A program made the position numbers and the translations under genes. A DNA stretch of 64,000 nt from positions 1 to 64,000 of the forward strand of contig JAIYDJ010000114.1 of the NCBI GenBank assembly GCA_027487575.1, read 5' to 3'. Positions 33,359 to 42,132 of the stretch are shown here, in pieces. The notes under the pieces were generated by a model. That model was not told the origin of the DNA. It saw only the letters and a program-made list of their open reading frames with translations, and ran no database searches. Within the stretch, counting starts at the first letter, position 1. Each line of letters starts with the position of its first letter. Origin of the DNA: Rhodobacter sp. GTDB taxonomy: Bacteria > Pseudomonadota > Alphaproteobacteria > Rhodobacterales > Rhodobacteraceae.

Positions 33359-33934
33359 ATGGGACAGCCTTCGGGCAGCACGGACGAACGGATCGAGGGG
33401 CTTTCGGCCGGTCTGCCGATTGCCACGCCGCTGGGCTGGCGCGCGGCGGGACAGGTCCGGGAAGGGGATGCCGTCTGGTGTCTCGACGCGCCGCCGCAGC
33501 CGGTTGTCGGGGTGCGCCGCCATCTGATGCGTGCGCCGCAGGCGGTGCTTGTTCCGGCGCTGGCGCTCGGCAACCCCGACCCGGTGGTACTGCTGCCGGA
33601 TCAACCGGTGGCTCTGGATCTGGATCAGGCTGCCGAGCTGTACGGCGACCCGGTGGCGCTGATCCCGGCGCGGGCGCTGGTCGGCTGGCGTGGCATCCGG
33701 CGGTGCCGCGCGCAGGCAGGCCTGGTCATCCGGCTGCGGTTTGCCAGGCGTCAGGTGATCTATGCCGGTCCGGGGCTTCTGCTGGCCTGCGCCGGTGAAG
33801 CGGGGCTTCTCGTTTGCGCCGAAGGCCCACCCGCCCCGCCGCTGACGGCGGGACAGGCGCGGCATCTGATGGCCTGTGTGATGGCGGAAGAGATCGGTGC
33901 CGCGTTGCGACCCGGTGCTCAGGCCGCTTTCTGA
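33359..33934 (+). CDS. Hint (hedgehog/intein-like) domain protein
   Basis: A 191-residue protein starting with the Hint opening: LSAGLPIATPLGWRAAGQVR, then GDAVWCLDAPPQPVVGVRRH, LLPDQPVALD and ALVGWRGIRR. In Rhodobacteraceae such Hint_2-type domains occur alone or at the end of large secreted repeat proteins. The usual first cysteine or serine nucleophile of self-splicing Hint domains is replaced by Leu-Pro here (AGLPIATP), so autoprocessing looks unlikely. It overlaps the convergent fadJ-like gene by 16 bases. Confidence 0.78.
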   Translation: MGQPSGSTDERIEGLSAGLPIATPLGWRAAGQVREGDAVWCLDAPPQPVVGVRRHLMRAPQAVLVPALALGNPDPVVLLPDQPVALDLDQAAELYGDPVALIPARALVGWRGIRRCRAQAGLVIRLRFARRQVIYAGPGLLLACAGEAGLLVCAEGPPAPPLTAGQARHLMACVMAEEIGAALRPGAQAAF

Positions 33935-36117
33935 GAGGCGAAGCGGGCGTAAAACGTCTCGCCCTTTGCCGCCATGTCGCGCAGCAGCGCCGGTGTGGCA
34001 AACCGCGCGCCATGCGTTTCGGTCAGCGCGTCGCAGATTTCCACGGCGCGCCCGACGCCAAGGATATCCAGCCACGAGAACGGCCCGCCCGACCATGGCG
34101 CGAAACCCCAGCCAAGGATCGCGCCCACGTCACCTTCGCGGATGTCGGTCAGAACGCCATCCTCCAGCGCACGCACCGCCTCCAGCACCTGCGCAAACAG
34201 CAGGCGGTGCTGCACGTCGGACAGGTTGGGCTGGGTGTCGGACACCGGATAGGCGGCCGCCAGCCCGTCCCAAAGACCTTCCCGCTTGCCCGCCGCGTCG
34301 TAAGTGTAAAAGCCCGCACTGGATTTCTTGCCGAGCCGCCCCTGATCTGCCATCGCGAACAGCACCGTGTCCACCGCGCCATCCGGATAGGCGTCGCCCA
34401 TTGCGGCCCGTGTCGCCTTGGCGATCTTGACCCCCAGGTCGATCGAGGTTTCGTCCACCAGTTGCAGCGGGCCCAGCGGCATTCCCACCAGTTTGGCGGC
34501 GTTCTCGATCAGCGCGGGTTCCACGCCTTCGGCCACCATCCGGATGCCTTCGTTGAGGTAGGGAATGATGCAGCGGTTGGCGTAGAAGAACCGCGCGTCG
34601 TTGACCACGATCGGGGTCTTGCGCAACTGGCGCACGAAATCCAGCGCCTTTGCGACGGCCACATCGCCGGTCTGTTCGCCGCGGATGATCTCGACCAGCA
34701 TCATCTTGTCGACCGGCGAAAAGAAGTGGATGCCGATGAACCGGTCAGGACGGGCAGAGGCCTTTGCCAACTCGCTGATCGGCAGCGTCGAGGTGTTGGA
34801 GGCAAAGACGGTGTCCGGCCCGGTTGCCGCGTCGACTTTCGCGGTGACGTCGGCCTTGACCTTCATGTCCTCGAACACCGCCTCGACGATCAGGTCACAT
34901 CCGGCCAAGGCCGCATAGTCGGTCGTCGCGGTGATCCGGGCCAGCGTTTCGTCCTTTTGCGCCGCCGTGACTTTCTTGCGCTGGATGCCCTTGTCCAGAA
35001 GGTCCGCCGAATGCGATTTGCCGCGATCCGCCGCCTCCTGGCTCGCGTCGATCAGGACAACGTCGATCCCGGCGTTCGCCGACACATAGGCGATCCCCGC
35101 CCCCATCATGCCCGCGCCGATGATGCCCACCCGGCCCACCTTCTGGTCGGCCACGGCGGGCCGGTTCGCGCCTTTCTCCAGCGCCTCCTTGTTGATGAAC
35201 AGGCTGCGGATCATGGCGGTCGAGGACGGGTTCATCAGAACCGAGGTAAAGTGCCGCGCCTCGATCTTCAGCGCGGTGTCGAACGGGACCATGGCCCCTT
35301 CGTAGACCGCCGCCATCAGCGCCTTTGCCGCCGGATAGACGCCCATGGTCTTGCCAAGGATCATCGCATTCGCGCCGACAAAGGTCATGAAACCGGCAGG
35401 GTGATAGGGCGTGCCGCCGGGCATCTTGTAGCCCTTGTCATCCCACGGTTTGACCAGATCGGCGGGCTTTGCGGCCAGAATCCATTCGCGGGCGCGGGCC
35501 AGCAGGTTTTCCGGTACGACCACCTCGTCGATCAGCCCGGCCGCCTTGGCACCCTTTGGGTCGGACAGTTTGCCCTCCAGCAGGAAGGGGGCCGCCATCA
35601 TCGCGCCCATCTTGCGCACAAGGCGCGTCGTGCCACCCGCCCCCGGGAAGATGCCGACCATGATCTCCGGCAGGCCGATCTTGGCGCGCGGGTTGTCGGC
35701 GGCAATGATGCGGTGGCACGACAGCGGCAGTTCGAACCCGATCCCCAGGGCGGTGCCGGGCAGCGCCGCGACGATCGGCTTGCCGCCTTTCAGCGTCTTG
35801 GGGTCCATCCCGGCGCGTTCGATCTTGCGCAGGATCGCGTGCATCGCCATCACGCCGTCGAACACCGACTGCGCCGGGTTGTCGCCGCCGTCTTCCTTCA
35901 TCTTGGCAATCGCGTTCAGGTCCATCCCGCCCGCGAAATCCTTCTTGCCGCTGGTCAGGATCACACCCTTGACCGAAGTATCGGCCAGGGCGCGGTCGAT
36001 CAGGCCGTTCAGTTCGGCAAAGCCCGCCTGCGACATCACGTTCATCGACCGGCCGGGCACATCCCAGGTCAGCGTGGCAACGCCCTCGGCATCGACGTCA
36101 TAGGTGAAATCAGTCAT
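33919..36117 (-). CDS. fadJ: Fatty acid oxidation multifunctional protein (enoyl-CoA hydratase / 3-hydroxyacyl-CoA dehydrogenase)
   Basis: A 732-residue alpha subunit of the beta-oxidation complex. The N-terminal crotonase domain (~1-190) shows the oxyanion region GGMDLNAIAKM and the acid site LPEIMVGIFPGAGGTTRL. After a linker, the NAD-binding domain has VGIIGAGMMGAGIAYVSA (about residue 330), then HFFSPVDKMMLVEIIRG and two C-terminal helical domains (LVDETSIDLG, YTYDAAGKREG). It hydrates enoyl-CoA and oxidises 3-hydroxyacyl-CoA. It is the last gene of a leftward block containing thiolase and acyl-CoA dehydrogenase. fadB-type naming is equally defensible. Confidence 0.93.
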   Translation of the reverse strand: MTDFTYDVDAEGVATLTWDVPGRSMNVMSQAGFAELNGLIDRALADTSVKGVILTSGKKDFAGGMDLNAIAKMKEDGGDNPAQSVFDGVMAMHAILRKIERAGMDPKTLKGGKPIVAALPGTALGIGFELPLSCHRIIAADNPRAKIGLPEIMVGIFPGAGGTTRLVRKMGAMMAAPFLLEGKLSDPKGAKAAGLIDEVVVPENLLARAREWILAAKPADLVKPWDDKGYKMPGGTPYHPAGFMTFVGANAMILGKTMGVYPAAKALMAAVYEGAMVPFDTALKIEARHFTSVLMNPSSTAMIRSLFINKEALEKGANRPAVADQKVGRVGIIGAGMMGAGIAYVSANAGIDVVLIDASQEAADRGKSHSADLLDKGIQRKKVTAAQKDETLARITATTDYAALAGCDLIVEAVFEDMKVKADVTAKVDAATGPDTVFASNTSTLPISELAKASARPDRFIGIHFFSPVDKMMLVEIIRGEQTGDVAVAKALDFVRQLRKTPIVVNDARFFYANRCIIPYLNEGIRMVAEGVEPALIENAAKLVGMPLGPLQLVDETSIDLGVKIAKATRAAMGDAYPDGAVDTVLFAMADQGRLGKKSSAGFYTYDAAGKREGLWDGLAAAYPVSDTQPNLSDVQHRLLFAQVLEAVRALEDGVLTDIREGDVGAILGWGFAPWSGGPFSWLDILGVGRAVEICDALTETHGARFATPALLRDMAAKGETFYARFASQKAA

Positions 36118-36562
36118 GGTCAGGTCCTTTCTCAGGGGATGCGGAGCCCAGGCGCGGCATCAGCAGCGGCCAGCGGGAATTCGAAACGGCATTGGAGATG
36201 GACGCCGCACGCCAGCGGTTGCCTTCCAGCCGCAGGGTGATGCCGGATCGGACGGGGTCCATGATGCGCATGCTGCCCGACATCAGATGGGTGACATAGC
36301 GGGCCGAGATCAGGTCGGGGTCGATCTGTTCGGCCCCCTCGACAAGCCGGATGTAGTCGGTGACGCGCTGCGACCGCAACAGGTCATGGAACCGGGTGTA
36401 GATGGTTCTGATCTCGTCCGGGGTGGCGAAGATCAGGGTTTCGGCATGGGTGATCAACATGAACGGCCGGCACACCACATCGGTGTAAGCCTCCCAGTCA
36501 TTGGCCATCACGATGGCCGAAACCTCGTCCAGATAGGCTTGCACGATGTCTCTGGCCGTCAT
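36110..36562 (-). CDS. NTF2-like hypothetical protein (module gene 4)
   Basis: A 150-residue protein with the size and helix-then-curved-sheet pattern of NTF2/SnoaL-like proteins (DIVQAYLDEVSAIVMANDWE, YTDVVCRPFMLITH, SGITLRLEGNRWRAAS). I do not recognise a named family. The ATG at 36562 (MTARDIV) is preferred to an upstream codon at 36580. It overlaps the fadJ start by 8 bases and follows a cupin gene directly. A similar-looking protein sits at the other end of the four-gene set. No catalytic residues can be assigned. Confidence 0.6.
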   Translation of the reverse strand: MTARDIVQAYLDEVSAIVMANDWEAYTDVVCRPFMLITHAETLIFATPDEIRTIYTRFHDLLRSQRVTDYIRLVEGAEQIDPDLISARYVTHLMSGSMRIMDPVRSGITLRLEGNRWRAASISNAVSNSRWPLLMPRLGSASPEKGPDHD

Positions 36563-36563
36563 G

Positions 36564-37031
36564 TCAGTCCGGCCTTTCATGCCGTTCGCCGGTGGGCTTG
36601 CGGGAATATCGGCGCTCTGGCCCGTCCTTGTCGGTGACCAGACCGTGATCGGGGTAATGGATGCGGTCGGTTCGGCTGCGTGTGCCGACCACCAGATACA
36701 TCGCCTCGTGGTCGCTGCGGTTTTCCAGACAATGGCCCACGGCCAGCCCGGCAGGCCAGCACGCGGCCTCGCCCGCGCGCAGCGGGGTTTCGCTGTCCTC
36801 GATCAGCACGACCTCGCCTGCCAGCATGTAGACCATTTCGTCTTCCGCCTCGTGCCAGTGGCGATGCGAAGACCGCGAACCGGGTGGCAGCACCTCGACA
36901 TGCGCGCCGAACTGGGTCAGCCCGGCAAGGTCGGTCAACAGATGATAGCTGTAGGGGCCGGTGCCCGCGCCAAGGGCCGGATGCGTCGGGTCGGGGTCAT
37001 GTGTGGCGGGGCCAAGGGTGACTTTCGGCAC
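36564..37031 (-). CDS. Cupin domain protein (module gene 3)
   Basis: A 155-residue single-domain cupin. The metal-binding motif 1 region reads SSHRHWHEAEDEMVYMLAGE (clustered histidines plus glutamate), and motif 2 is AACWPAGLAVGHCL. The start is a GTG at 37031 (MPKVTLGPATH). It clearly resembles the adjacent cupin (shared LTQFGA, HWH, EDE and VVGT elements), so the two probably arose by duplication. The C-terminal tail is basic (RRYSRKPTGERHERPD). Cupins range from storage proteins to dioxygenases and isomerases; no substrate can be inferred. Confidence 0.75.
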   Translation of the reverse strand: MPKVTLGPATHDPDPTHPALGAGTGPYSYHLLTDLAGLTQFGAHVEVLPPGSRSSHRHWHEAEDEMVYMLAGEVVLIEDSETPLRAGEAACWPAGLAVGHCLENRSDHEAMYLVVGTRSRTDRIHYPDHGLVTDKDGPERRYSRKPTGERHERPD

Positions 37032-37074
37032 GGTCAGACCTTTCCGGACGGGTGGGGTGGAACACAGGGCCGTT

Positions 37075-37545
37075 TCATCTCGGCCCCTCCCACGGGCTGC
37101 CGTCCTTGTAGGTGAAGGTACTGGTTCCGCCGCCCTGTTCGACCCGCAGATCGACATCGCTGTAGGTGGCCACTTCGCGGGCGGCCTTGGTGCCGACGAC
37201 CAGAAACCGCGCTTCGGCAACGGTGCGGTTGATCAGGTGGTGCCCGTCGGGATGCCCGGCGGGGAAGGCGGCGCAGTCACCGGGGTGCAGATCGGTGGCC
37301 CCGGCATCCTGCACCAGGGTGCAGATGCCCTGCACGACCATCACGAATTCATCCTCGTTCAGATGCCAATGGCGCAGGCTCGACATGGCACCGGGCTGCA
37401 GGATCACCAGATTTGCCCCAAACTGCGTCAGTCCGCCCGCCTCGCCCAGACGCAGCGACGACCGCCCCTGCATCATCTCGCGGTAGGGCGACGGATAGAT
37501 CGAGCCGGTCTTGACCGGGCAGGCGGACTGGTCGATCACGCCCAT
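37075..37545 (-). CDS. Cupin domain protein (module gene 2)
   Basis: A 156-residue single-domain cupin beginning MGVIDQSACPVKTGSIYPSP. The metal-site region is SSLRHWHLNEDEFVMVVQGI, with motif 2 AAFPAGHPDGHHL. One histidine of the partner's cluster is a leucine here, so metal binding may differ between the two. It ends with GGGTSTFTYKDGSPWEGPR, a phrase I associate with a subgroup of cupins in alphaproteobacteria. It is separated by 25-43 bases from its neighbours and is probably co-transcribed with them. Confidence 0.77.
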   Translation of the reverse strand: MGVIDQSACPVKTGSIYPSPYREMMQGRSSLRLGEAGGLTQFGANLVILQPGAMSSLRHWHLNEDEFVMVVQGICTLVQDAGATDLHPGDCAAFPAGHPDGHHLINRTVAEARFLVVGTKAAREVATYSDVDLRVEQGGGTSTFTYKDGSPWEGPR

Positions 37546-37570
37546 GATGCCGCCTTTCCGAAGGCGGGGG

Positions 37571-37999
37571 TCAGGCGATCCTGCGCTGCCCGCCGGTCAG
37601 GGACAGCGCCGCAGCCTGTCCTTCGTCCAGATACTCCAGCATTTCCGAAAGAATGCCTGTCCCGGTGTCGCGGAAGTAGTTGACCACTTCCGTCCGGCTG
37701 GACTGTGCAGGGTCTGCCGCCCGCTCTTCCCAACGTGCCCAGACCCGGAACCGGCCCCGGCGCGTTATCTCGACCGCCTGCACCGTGGGAATGCAGCGCA
37801 GCACGCCACGGCTTATCAGCACCTCCCGCACCGGACCCAGCACCAGCGAAAGATGCGAGGCGCAGGAGATGACGACGGGCGACGCCTGCAGATAGACCGG
37901 CAGCGGAAACAGGATGTGGCGCGCCATCTCCTCGAACCGACCCGCAAACAGCAGATCGGCCCGCGCCTGCAGCATGTCCTGCATCTTGTGAAATGTCAT
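37571..37999 (-). CDS. NTF2-like hypothetical protein (module gene 1)
   Basis: A 142-residue protein starting MTFHKMQDMLQARADLLFAG, then MARHILFPLPVYLQASPVVI and CIPTVQAVEITRRGRFRVWA, an NTF2-like helix-and-sheet layout parallel to the protein encoded at 36110-36562. The ATG at 37999 is preferred over a far-upstream codon because the extension overlaps a palindrome and is unlike the family. First gene of the four-gene set; the promoter is probably in the 161-bp gap before the thiolase gene. Function unknown. Confidence 0.6.
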   Translation of the reverse strand: MTFHKMQDMLQARADLLFAGRFEEMARHILFPLPVYLQASPVVISCASHLSLVLGPVREVLISRGVLRCIPTVQAVEITRRGRFRVWARWEERAADPAQSSRTEVVNYFRDTGTGILSEMLEYLDEGQAAALSLTGGQRRIA

Positions 38000-38113
38000 C
38001 CCGGTCCCCGACCTCGCTGGCACAGAATAGGTCAATATAGCTGACGTTCTTCCAGCCTTGGCCAAAAGCGACACCCTGCGCCACACAAGCGGCAGAAACG
38101 CCGACATGCAGCG

Positions 38114-38129
38114 GTTGCATTCCTGCAAC
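38114..38129. promoter_or_regulatory. Palindrome upstream of the NTF2-cupin set, candidate operator
   Basis: A perfect inverted repeat GTTGCA-TTCC-TGCAAC, 115 bases upstream of the first gene of the set and 32 bases before the thiolase stop. No T-tract follows, so a terminator is unlikely. It could bind a regulator not encoded in this window. Confidence 0.45.
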
Positions 38130-38160
38130 GGAGGGGCGTGGTGCCGACCTGCGCATCAGG

Positions 38161-39372
38161 TCACACCCTTTCGATGATGGTCGCAGCACCCATCCCGCTG
38201 GCGATGCACAGCGTGGCAAGCCCGGTGCCCTTGCCAGTGCGTTCCAACTCGTCGAGCAGGGTGCCGATGATGATCGCCCCGGTGGCGCCAAGGGGATGGC
38301 CCATCGCGATCGCGCCGCCGTTAACGTTGACGCGGTCGGCATCGACGTCGAATGCCTGCATGAAGCGCAGGACGACGGCGGCGAAGGCCTCGTTCACCTC
38401 GAAAAGGTCGATGTCGGAAACGCTCATCCCCGCCTCACGCAGGATCTTCTCGGTCACCGGAACCGGGCCGGTCAGCATGATGGTCGGGTCGGTGCCGATC
38501 TTGGCCGTCGCGCGGATACGGGCGCGGGGTTTCAGCCCATGCGCCTCGCCGAACTCTTTCGACCCGATGAGAACGGCCGCAGAACCATCGACGATGCCGC
38601 TGGAGTTTCCGGCATGGTGGATGTGGTTGATCCGTTCAAGGTGCGGGTATTTCATCAGCGCGATCTTGTCGAAGCCGGGCATGGATTCGCCCATGTCCTT
38701 GAAGGCGGGCTTGAGGGCACCAAGCGCCTGCATGTCGGTGCCGGGGCGCATGTATTCGTCATGTTTCAGGATCGACAGCCCATTCTGGTCGCGGATGTCG
38801 AGCACCGAGCGGGAAAAGCGATGGTCGGCCCAGGCCGCGGCCGCACGTCGTTGCGATTCCATCGCCAGAAGGTCGGCATCGTCGCGGGAAAAGCCGTATT
38901 CGGTGGCGATGATGTCGGCGCTGATGCCCTGCGGCACGAAGTAGGTCTTCATCGCCAGCGTCGGGTCGGCGGCGATGGCGGCCCCGTCGCTGCCCATTGC
39001 CACACGCCCCATCATCTCGACACCGCCCGCGATGTAGGCCTGCCCCGCGCCGCCGCGGATCTGGTTGGCGGCAAGGTTCACCGCCTCCATCCCGCTGGCG
39101 CAGAACCGGTTGATCGCGAGACCCGGAATGCTTTCGTCAAGGTCGGAGGCCAGAACGGCGGACCGCGCAAGGCAGCCGCCCTGTTCACCCACCTGCGTGA
39201 CGTTGCCCCAGATCACATCCTCGACCGCGTGGCCGTGCAGGCCGTTCCGCTCCTTGACCGCGTTCAGGACCTTGGCGGACAGCGCAACCGCGGTCACTTC
39301 ATGCAGCGCACCATCCGCACGCCCCTTGCCGCGCGGGCTGCGGACGGCGTCATAGATATAGGCTTCGGTCAT
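38161..39372 (-). CDS. Acetyl-CoA C-acyltransferase (thiolase)
   Basis: A 403-residue thiolase that cleaves 3-ketoacyl-CoA in beta-oxidation. The nucleophile Cys91 is in NRFCASGMEAVN. The C-terminal catalytic blocks are NVNGGAIAMGHPLGATGA and CIASGMGAATI. It lies downstream of GST and acyl-CoA dehydrogenase genes and upstream of fadJ, with the NTF2-cupin set in between. It pairs with FadJ as the beta subunit (FadA/FadI role). Full length; start ATG at 39372. Confidence 0.94.
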   Translation of the reverse strand: MTEAYIYDAVRSPRGKGRADGALHEVTAVALSAKVLNAVKERNGLHGHAVEDVIWGNVTQVGEQGGCLARSAVLASDLDESIPGLAINRFCASGMEAVNLAANQIRGGAGQAYIAGGVEMMGRVAMGSDGAAIAADPTLAMKTYFVPQGISADIIATEYGFSRDDADLLAMESQRRAAAAWADHRFSRSVLDIRDQNGLSILKHDEYMRPGTDMQALGALKPAFKDMGESMPGFDKIALMKYPHLERINHIHHAGNSSGIVDGSAAVLIGSKEFGEAHGLKPRARIRATAKIGTDPTIMLTGPVPVTEKILREAGMSVSDIDLFEVNEAFAAVVLRFMQAFDVDADRVNVNGGAIAMGHPLGATGAIIIGTLLDELERTGKGTGLATLCIASGMGAATIIERV

Positions 39373-39382
39373 GGTATCCTCC

Positions 39383-40012
39383 TTACGCCCGGTCGGATGG
39401 GTTGCCGGGCATCATGTCGTAGGGGTGTTTCCAGCCGGGGACCGCCGCGATGCGGTCCAGCCAGGCGTCGATGTGGGGCCAGTCGGCGCGGACAAAGCCG
39501 AAGGGTTCGGGGTAATAGAGATACCCGCAGAGTGAAAGATCGGCGATGGTCATCGCCGCGCCGGCCACCCAGGGGCGGTTGGCCAGATGGTCGTTCAGGA
39601 TGGTGTAGGCGGCCTTCAGGCGGCCCTGAAAGAACGGGATCACGCCTTCGGGGCGCTTGGCCTCGGGCAGGAAGTTGGCCAGAAACCGGGTTGTGCCGAT
39701 CTGGGTCGACAGTTTGTGATTGTCCCAGAACAGCCAGCGCAACACCTCGCGCCGCTCGGCTGCCGACTTGCCGCCCAGCTTGCCGGTTTTCGAGCTGATG
39801 TAATCGAGGATCACACCGGACTGGGTCAGCGTGGTGTCGCCATCCACCAGCACCGGCACCTCGCCCATTTCGTTGATCGCGCGGAAGGCGGGGCTGCGCG
39901 CCTCGCCGTTGAAGAAATCGACAAAGACCGGCTCCCACTCCACCCCGGCGAAGGTCAGTGCGAGCGCGCATTTGTAGGCGTTGCCGGATTCGCCGAAGCA
40001 ATAGAGTTTCAT
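39383..40012 (-). CDS. Glutathione S-transferase family protein
   Basis: A 209-residue GST: thioredoxin-like N-terminal domain (MKLYCFGESGNAYKCALALT, FNGEARSPAFRAINEMGEVP, then DGDTTLTQSGVILDYIS with the glutathione-contacting TQS) and a helical C-terminal domain (FLPEAKRPEGVIPFFQGRLK, AMTIADLSLCGYLYYPE). It probably conjugates or isomerises CoA- or lipid-derived electrophiles, as inferred from the beta-oxidation neighbours. It ends 10 bases before the thiolase start, so it is in the same operon. Confidence 0.9.
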   Translation of the reverse strand: MKLYCFGESGNAYKCALALTFAGVEWEPVFVDFFNGEARSPAFRAINEMGEVPVLVDGDTTLTQSGVILDYISSKTGKLGGKSAAERREVLRWLFWDNHKLSTQIGTTRFLANFLPEAKRPEGVIPFFQGRLKAAYTILNDHLANRPWVAGAAMTIADLSLCGYLYYPEPFGFVRADWPHIDAWLDRIAAVPGWKHPYDMMPGNPSDRA

Positions 40013-40069
40013 GGGTTGACCTTCTGGACTGCTGCCGGAGCCGGGGGTTTCACACCCCCGGACCCCCGT

Positions 40070-40091
40070 GGGATATTTGGGGACAGAAAAT
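40070..40091 (-). repeat. 22-bp dispersed intergenic repeat, copy 2, next to a GC-rich hairpin
   Basis: Exact inverse copy of 1931-1952. Here a GGGGG-TTTCACA-CCCCC hairpin (around 40043-40059) lies on the side equivalent to the hairpin of copy 1. It separates the small 70-residue gene from the GST gene. Confidence 0.7.
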
Positions 40092-40096
40092 GGGGA

Positions 40097-40309
40097 TCAT
40101 TGCTTGCGCGTTTCCAGTTCGGAATTGAACAGGCGCAGGCGGTGGGTCAGGTTTTCATCGTTGATGACGGAGGACCAATTTTCGAACAGGAAGGACAGGG
40201 CCTCGCCTTCGTCAAGGCCCGCCTCGGTGGCGAAGCGTTTCAGGCTGCGGTAGCCGTCTTCGGTCATGGCGACCGGAAAGCGGCGGGTCAGGCGGAACCG
40301 TTTCGGCAT
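40097..40309 (-). CDS. Small conserved-looking protein in the beta-oxidation operon
   Basis: A 70-residue protein, MPKRFRLTRRFPVAMTEDGY then RSLKRFATEAGLDEGEALSF and LFENWSSVINDENLTHRLRL. The basic start and ribbon/helix-like pattern hint at a small DNA-binding or regulatory protein, but I do not recognise a family. The ATG at 40309 has AGGAAAGG upstream. It lies 29 bases after the acyl-CoA dehydrogenase gene. The 22-bp repeat separates it from GST. Confidence 0.65.
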   Translation of the reverse strand: MPKRFRLTRRFPVAMTEDGYRSLKRFATEAGLDEGEALSFLFENWSSVINDENLTHRLRLFNSELETRKQ

Positions 40310-40338
40310 GGGCGGGCCTTTCCTTGGGTGAGAGCAGC

Positions 40339-42114
40339 CTAGAACGCCTCGGCCGCCAGCGCCATCACCGGTTCGGCCCCGGACTCGATCCGTGCCAGAT
40401 GCAGCCCGCAGGCGGGCAGGTGGCGGGCGGCGTAGTAGCGGGCGGTGGCGATCTTGGACTGGTAGAAGTCGGGGTCGGGCGTGCCCGCATCCAGCGCCGC
40501 GTAGGCCGCCTTTGCCATCCGCGCCCACATCAGGCCGAGGCAGACATGGCCCATCAGATGCATGAAGTCGTAGGACCCTGCGAGCGCCGCGTTGGGGGAT
40601 TTCATGCCGTTCTGCATGAAGAACATGCCCGCCGCCTGCATCTGTTTCGAGGCGGTCTTGAGCGGGTCGAGGATGCCCTTCATCCGGTCGTCGCCGTCGC
40701 TGTCCTTGATGAAGGTCTTGACCATGTCGAAGAAGGCCAGCACGTGTTTGCCGCCGTCCGTGGCCAGTTTGCGGCCGACAAGGTCCAGCGCCTGAATGCC
40801 GTTGGCTCCTTCGTAGATCATCGCGATGCGCGCGTCGCGGGCGAACTGCGACATGCCGCTGTCTTCGATGTAGCCATGCCCGCCCCAGACCTGCTGCGCG
40901 GCCACGGCCATCTCGAACCCCTTGTCGGTCTGGAAGCCCTTGATGACCGGCGTCATCAGCGAGATCAGGCCTTCGGCCGCGGCATCGTCCAGCCGGGTGG
41001 AACGGTCGATCAGGTGCGCGCCCCAGAAGGTGAAGGCGCGGGCGCCTTCGACGAAGGATTTCTGGTCCATCAGGTTGCGGCGGATGTCGGGGTGCACGAT
41101 CAGCGGGTCGGCGGGGCCGGTCGGGTTCTGCGTACCGGTGACAGCGCGGCCCTGCAGGCGGTCCTTCGCATAGCCGAGTGCGTTCTGGTAGGCCGTCTCG
41201 GCCACCGCGTAGCCCTGCAGGCCCACACCCAGCCGCGCCTCGTTCATCATGGTGAACATCGCGCGCATGCCCTTGTGCAGATCGCCCAAGAGCCAGCCCT
41301 TCGCGCCATCATAGTTCATCACGCAGGTGGCGTTGCCGTGGATGCCCATCTTCTCTTCGATCTTGCCGACCGCGACGCCGTTGCGCGCGCCAAGGGAGCC
41401 ATCCTCGTTCACCAGAAACTTCGGCACGATGAACAAGGACACGCCCTTGATGCCGTCCGGTCCGCCGGTGGCCTTGGCCAGCACCAGATGGATGATGTTT
41501 TCCGCCAGATCATGTTCCCCGGCCGAAATGAAGATCTTGGTGCCGGTGATCAGATAGCTGCCGTCGTCCTGCGGTTCGGCTTTCGTCCGCATCAGGCCCA
41601 GATCGGTGCCGCAATGCGGTTCGGTCAGGTTCATCGTGCCCGTCCAGTCGCAGCTGACCATCTTGGGCAGATAGGTCGCCTTCTGGTCGGCCGTGCCGTG
41701 GGCGTGGATCGCGGAATAGGCCCCGTGGGTCAGGCCCTGATACATGTTGAACGCCATGTTGGCGGACACGAAAATCTCGCCCACCGCCGTGCCCATCAGG
41801 TAGGGCAGGCCCTGCCCGCCGTAGTCGGGATCGCAGTCCAGCGCGGTCCAGCCGCCCTGTTTCATCGCCTCGAACGCGTCCTTGAAGCCCTTCGGGGTCC
41901 GCACCACGCCGTTTTCCAGAACGCAGCCTTCGCGGTCGCCACTGGCGTTCAGCGGAGCCAGCACATCTGTCGCGACCTTGCCCGCCTCGTCCAGCACGGC
42001 GCCGGTGAAGCCCGCATCAAGGTCGGCATAGCCGGGAACGTCGCTTTCGGTGATTTTCAGCATTTCGTGCAGGATGAACTGCATGTCCTTCACGGGGGCG
42101 TGGTAGCTGGGCAT
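40339..42114 (-). CDS. Acyl-CoA dehydrogenase with extended C-terminal domain
   Basis: A 591-residue FAD enzyme for the first beta-oxidation step. The N-terminal region has [19 protein letters not shown], the mark of the long acyl-CoA dehydrogenase group; then FAD-contact stretch [36 protein letters not shown], and [18 protein letters not shown] near residue 430. The C-terminal ~150 residues form the extra helical domain of this group. Chain-length preference is not evident. It follows a MerR gene at 18 bases, so that regulator probably controls it. Confidence 0.92.
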   Translation of the reverse strand: MPSYHAPVKDMQFILHEMLKITESDVPGYADLDAGFTGAVLDEAGKVATDVLAPLNASGDREGCVLENGVVRTPKGFKDAFEAMKQGGWTALDCDPDYGGQGLPYLMGTAVGEIFVSANMAFNMYQGLTHGAYSAIHAHGTADQKATYLPKMVSCDWTGTMNLTEPHCGTDLGLMRTKAEPQDDGSYLITGTKIFISAGEHDLAENIIHLVLAKATGGPDGIKGVSLFIVPKFLVNEDGSLGARNGVAVGKIEEKMGIHGNATCVMNYDGAKGWLLGDLHKGMRAMFTMMNEARLGVGLQGYAVAETAYQNALGYAKDRLQGRAVTGTQNPTGPADPLIVHPDIRRNLMDQKSFVEGARAFTFWGAHLIDRSTRLDDAAAEGLISLMTPVIKGFQTDKGFEMAVAAQQVWGGHGYIEDSGMSQFARDARIAMIYEGANGIQALDLVGRKLATDGGKHVLAFFDMVKTFIKDSDGDDRMKGILDPLKTASKQMQAAGMFFMQNGMKSPNAALAGSYDFMHLMGHVCLGLMWARMAKAAYAALDAGTPDPDFYQSKIATARYYAARHLPACGLHLARIESGAEPVMALAAEAF

Positions 42115-42132
42115 CGTTTCTCTCCCTTGAAA

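Noticed and set aside
33814..36240. Long open frame opposite fadJ (about 800 codons)
   Set aside because: Antisense reading of a high-GC coding region; it is arginine/glycine/histidine-rich without family motifs. Similar antisense frames opposite the tail tip gene (19450-21855), the fibre gene and the acyl-CoA dehydrogenase gene were rejected for the same reason.
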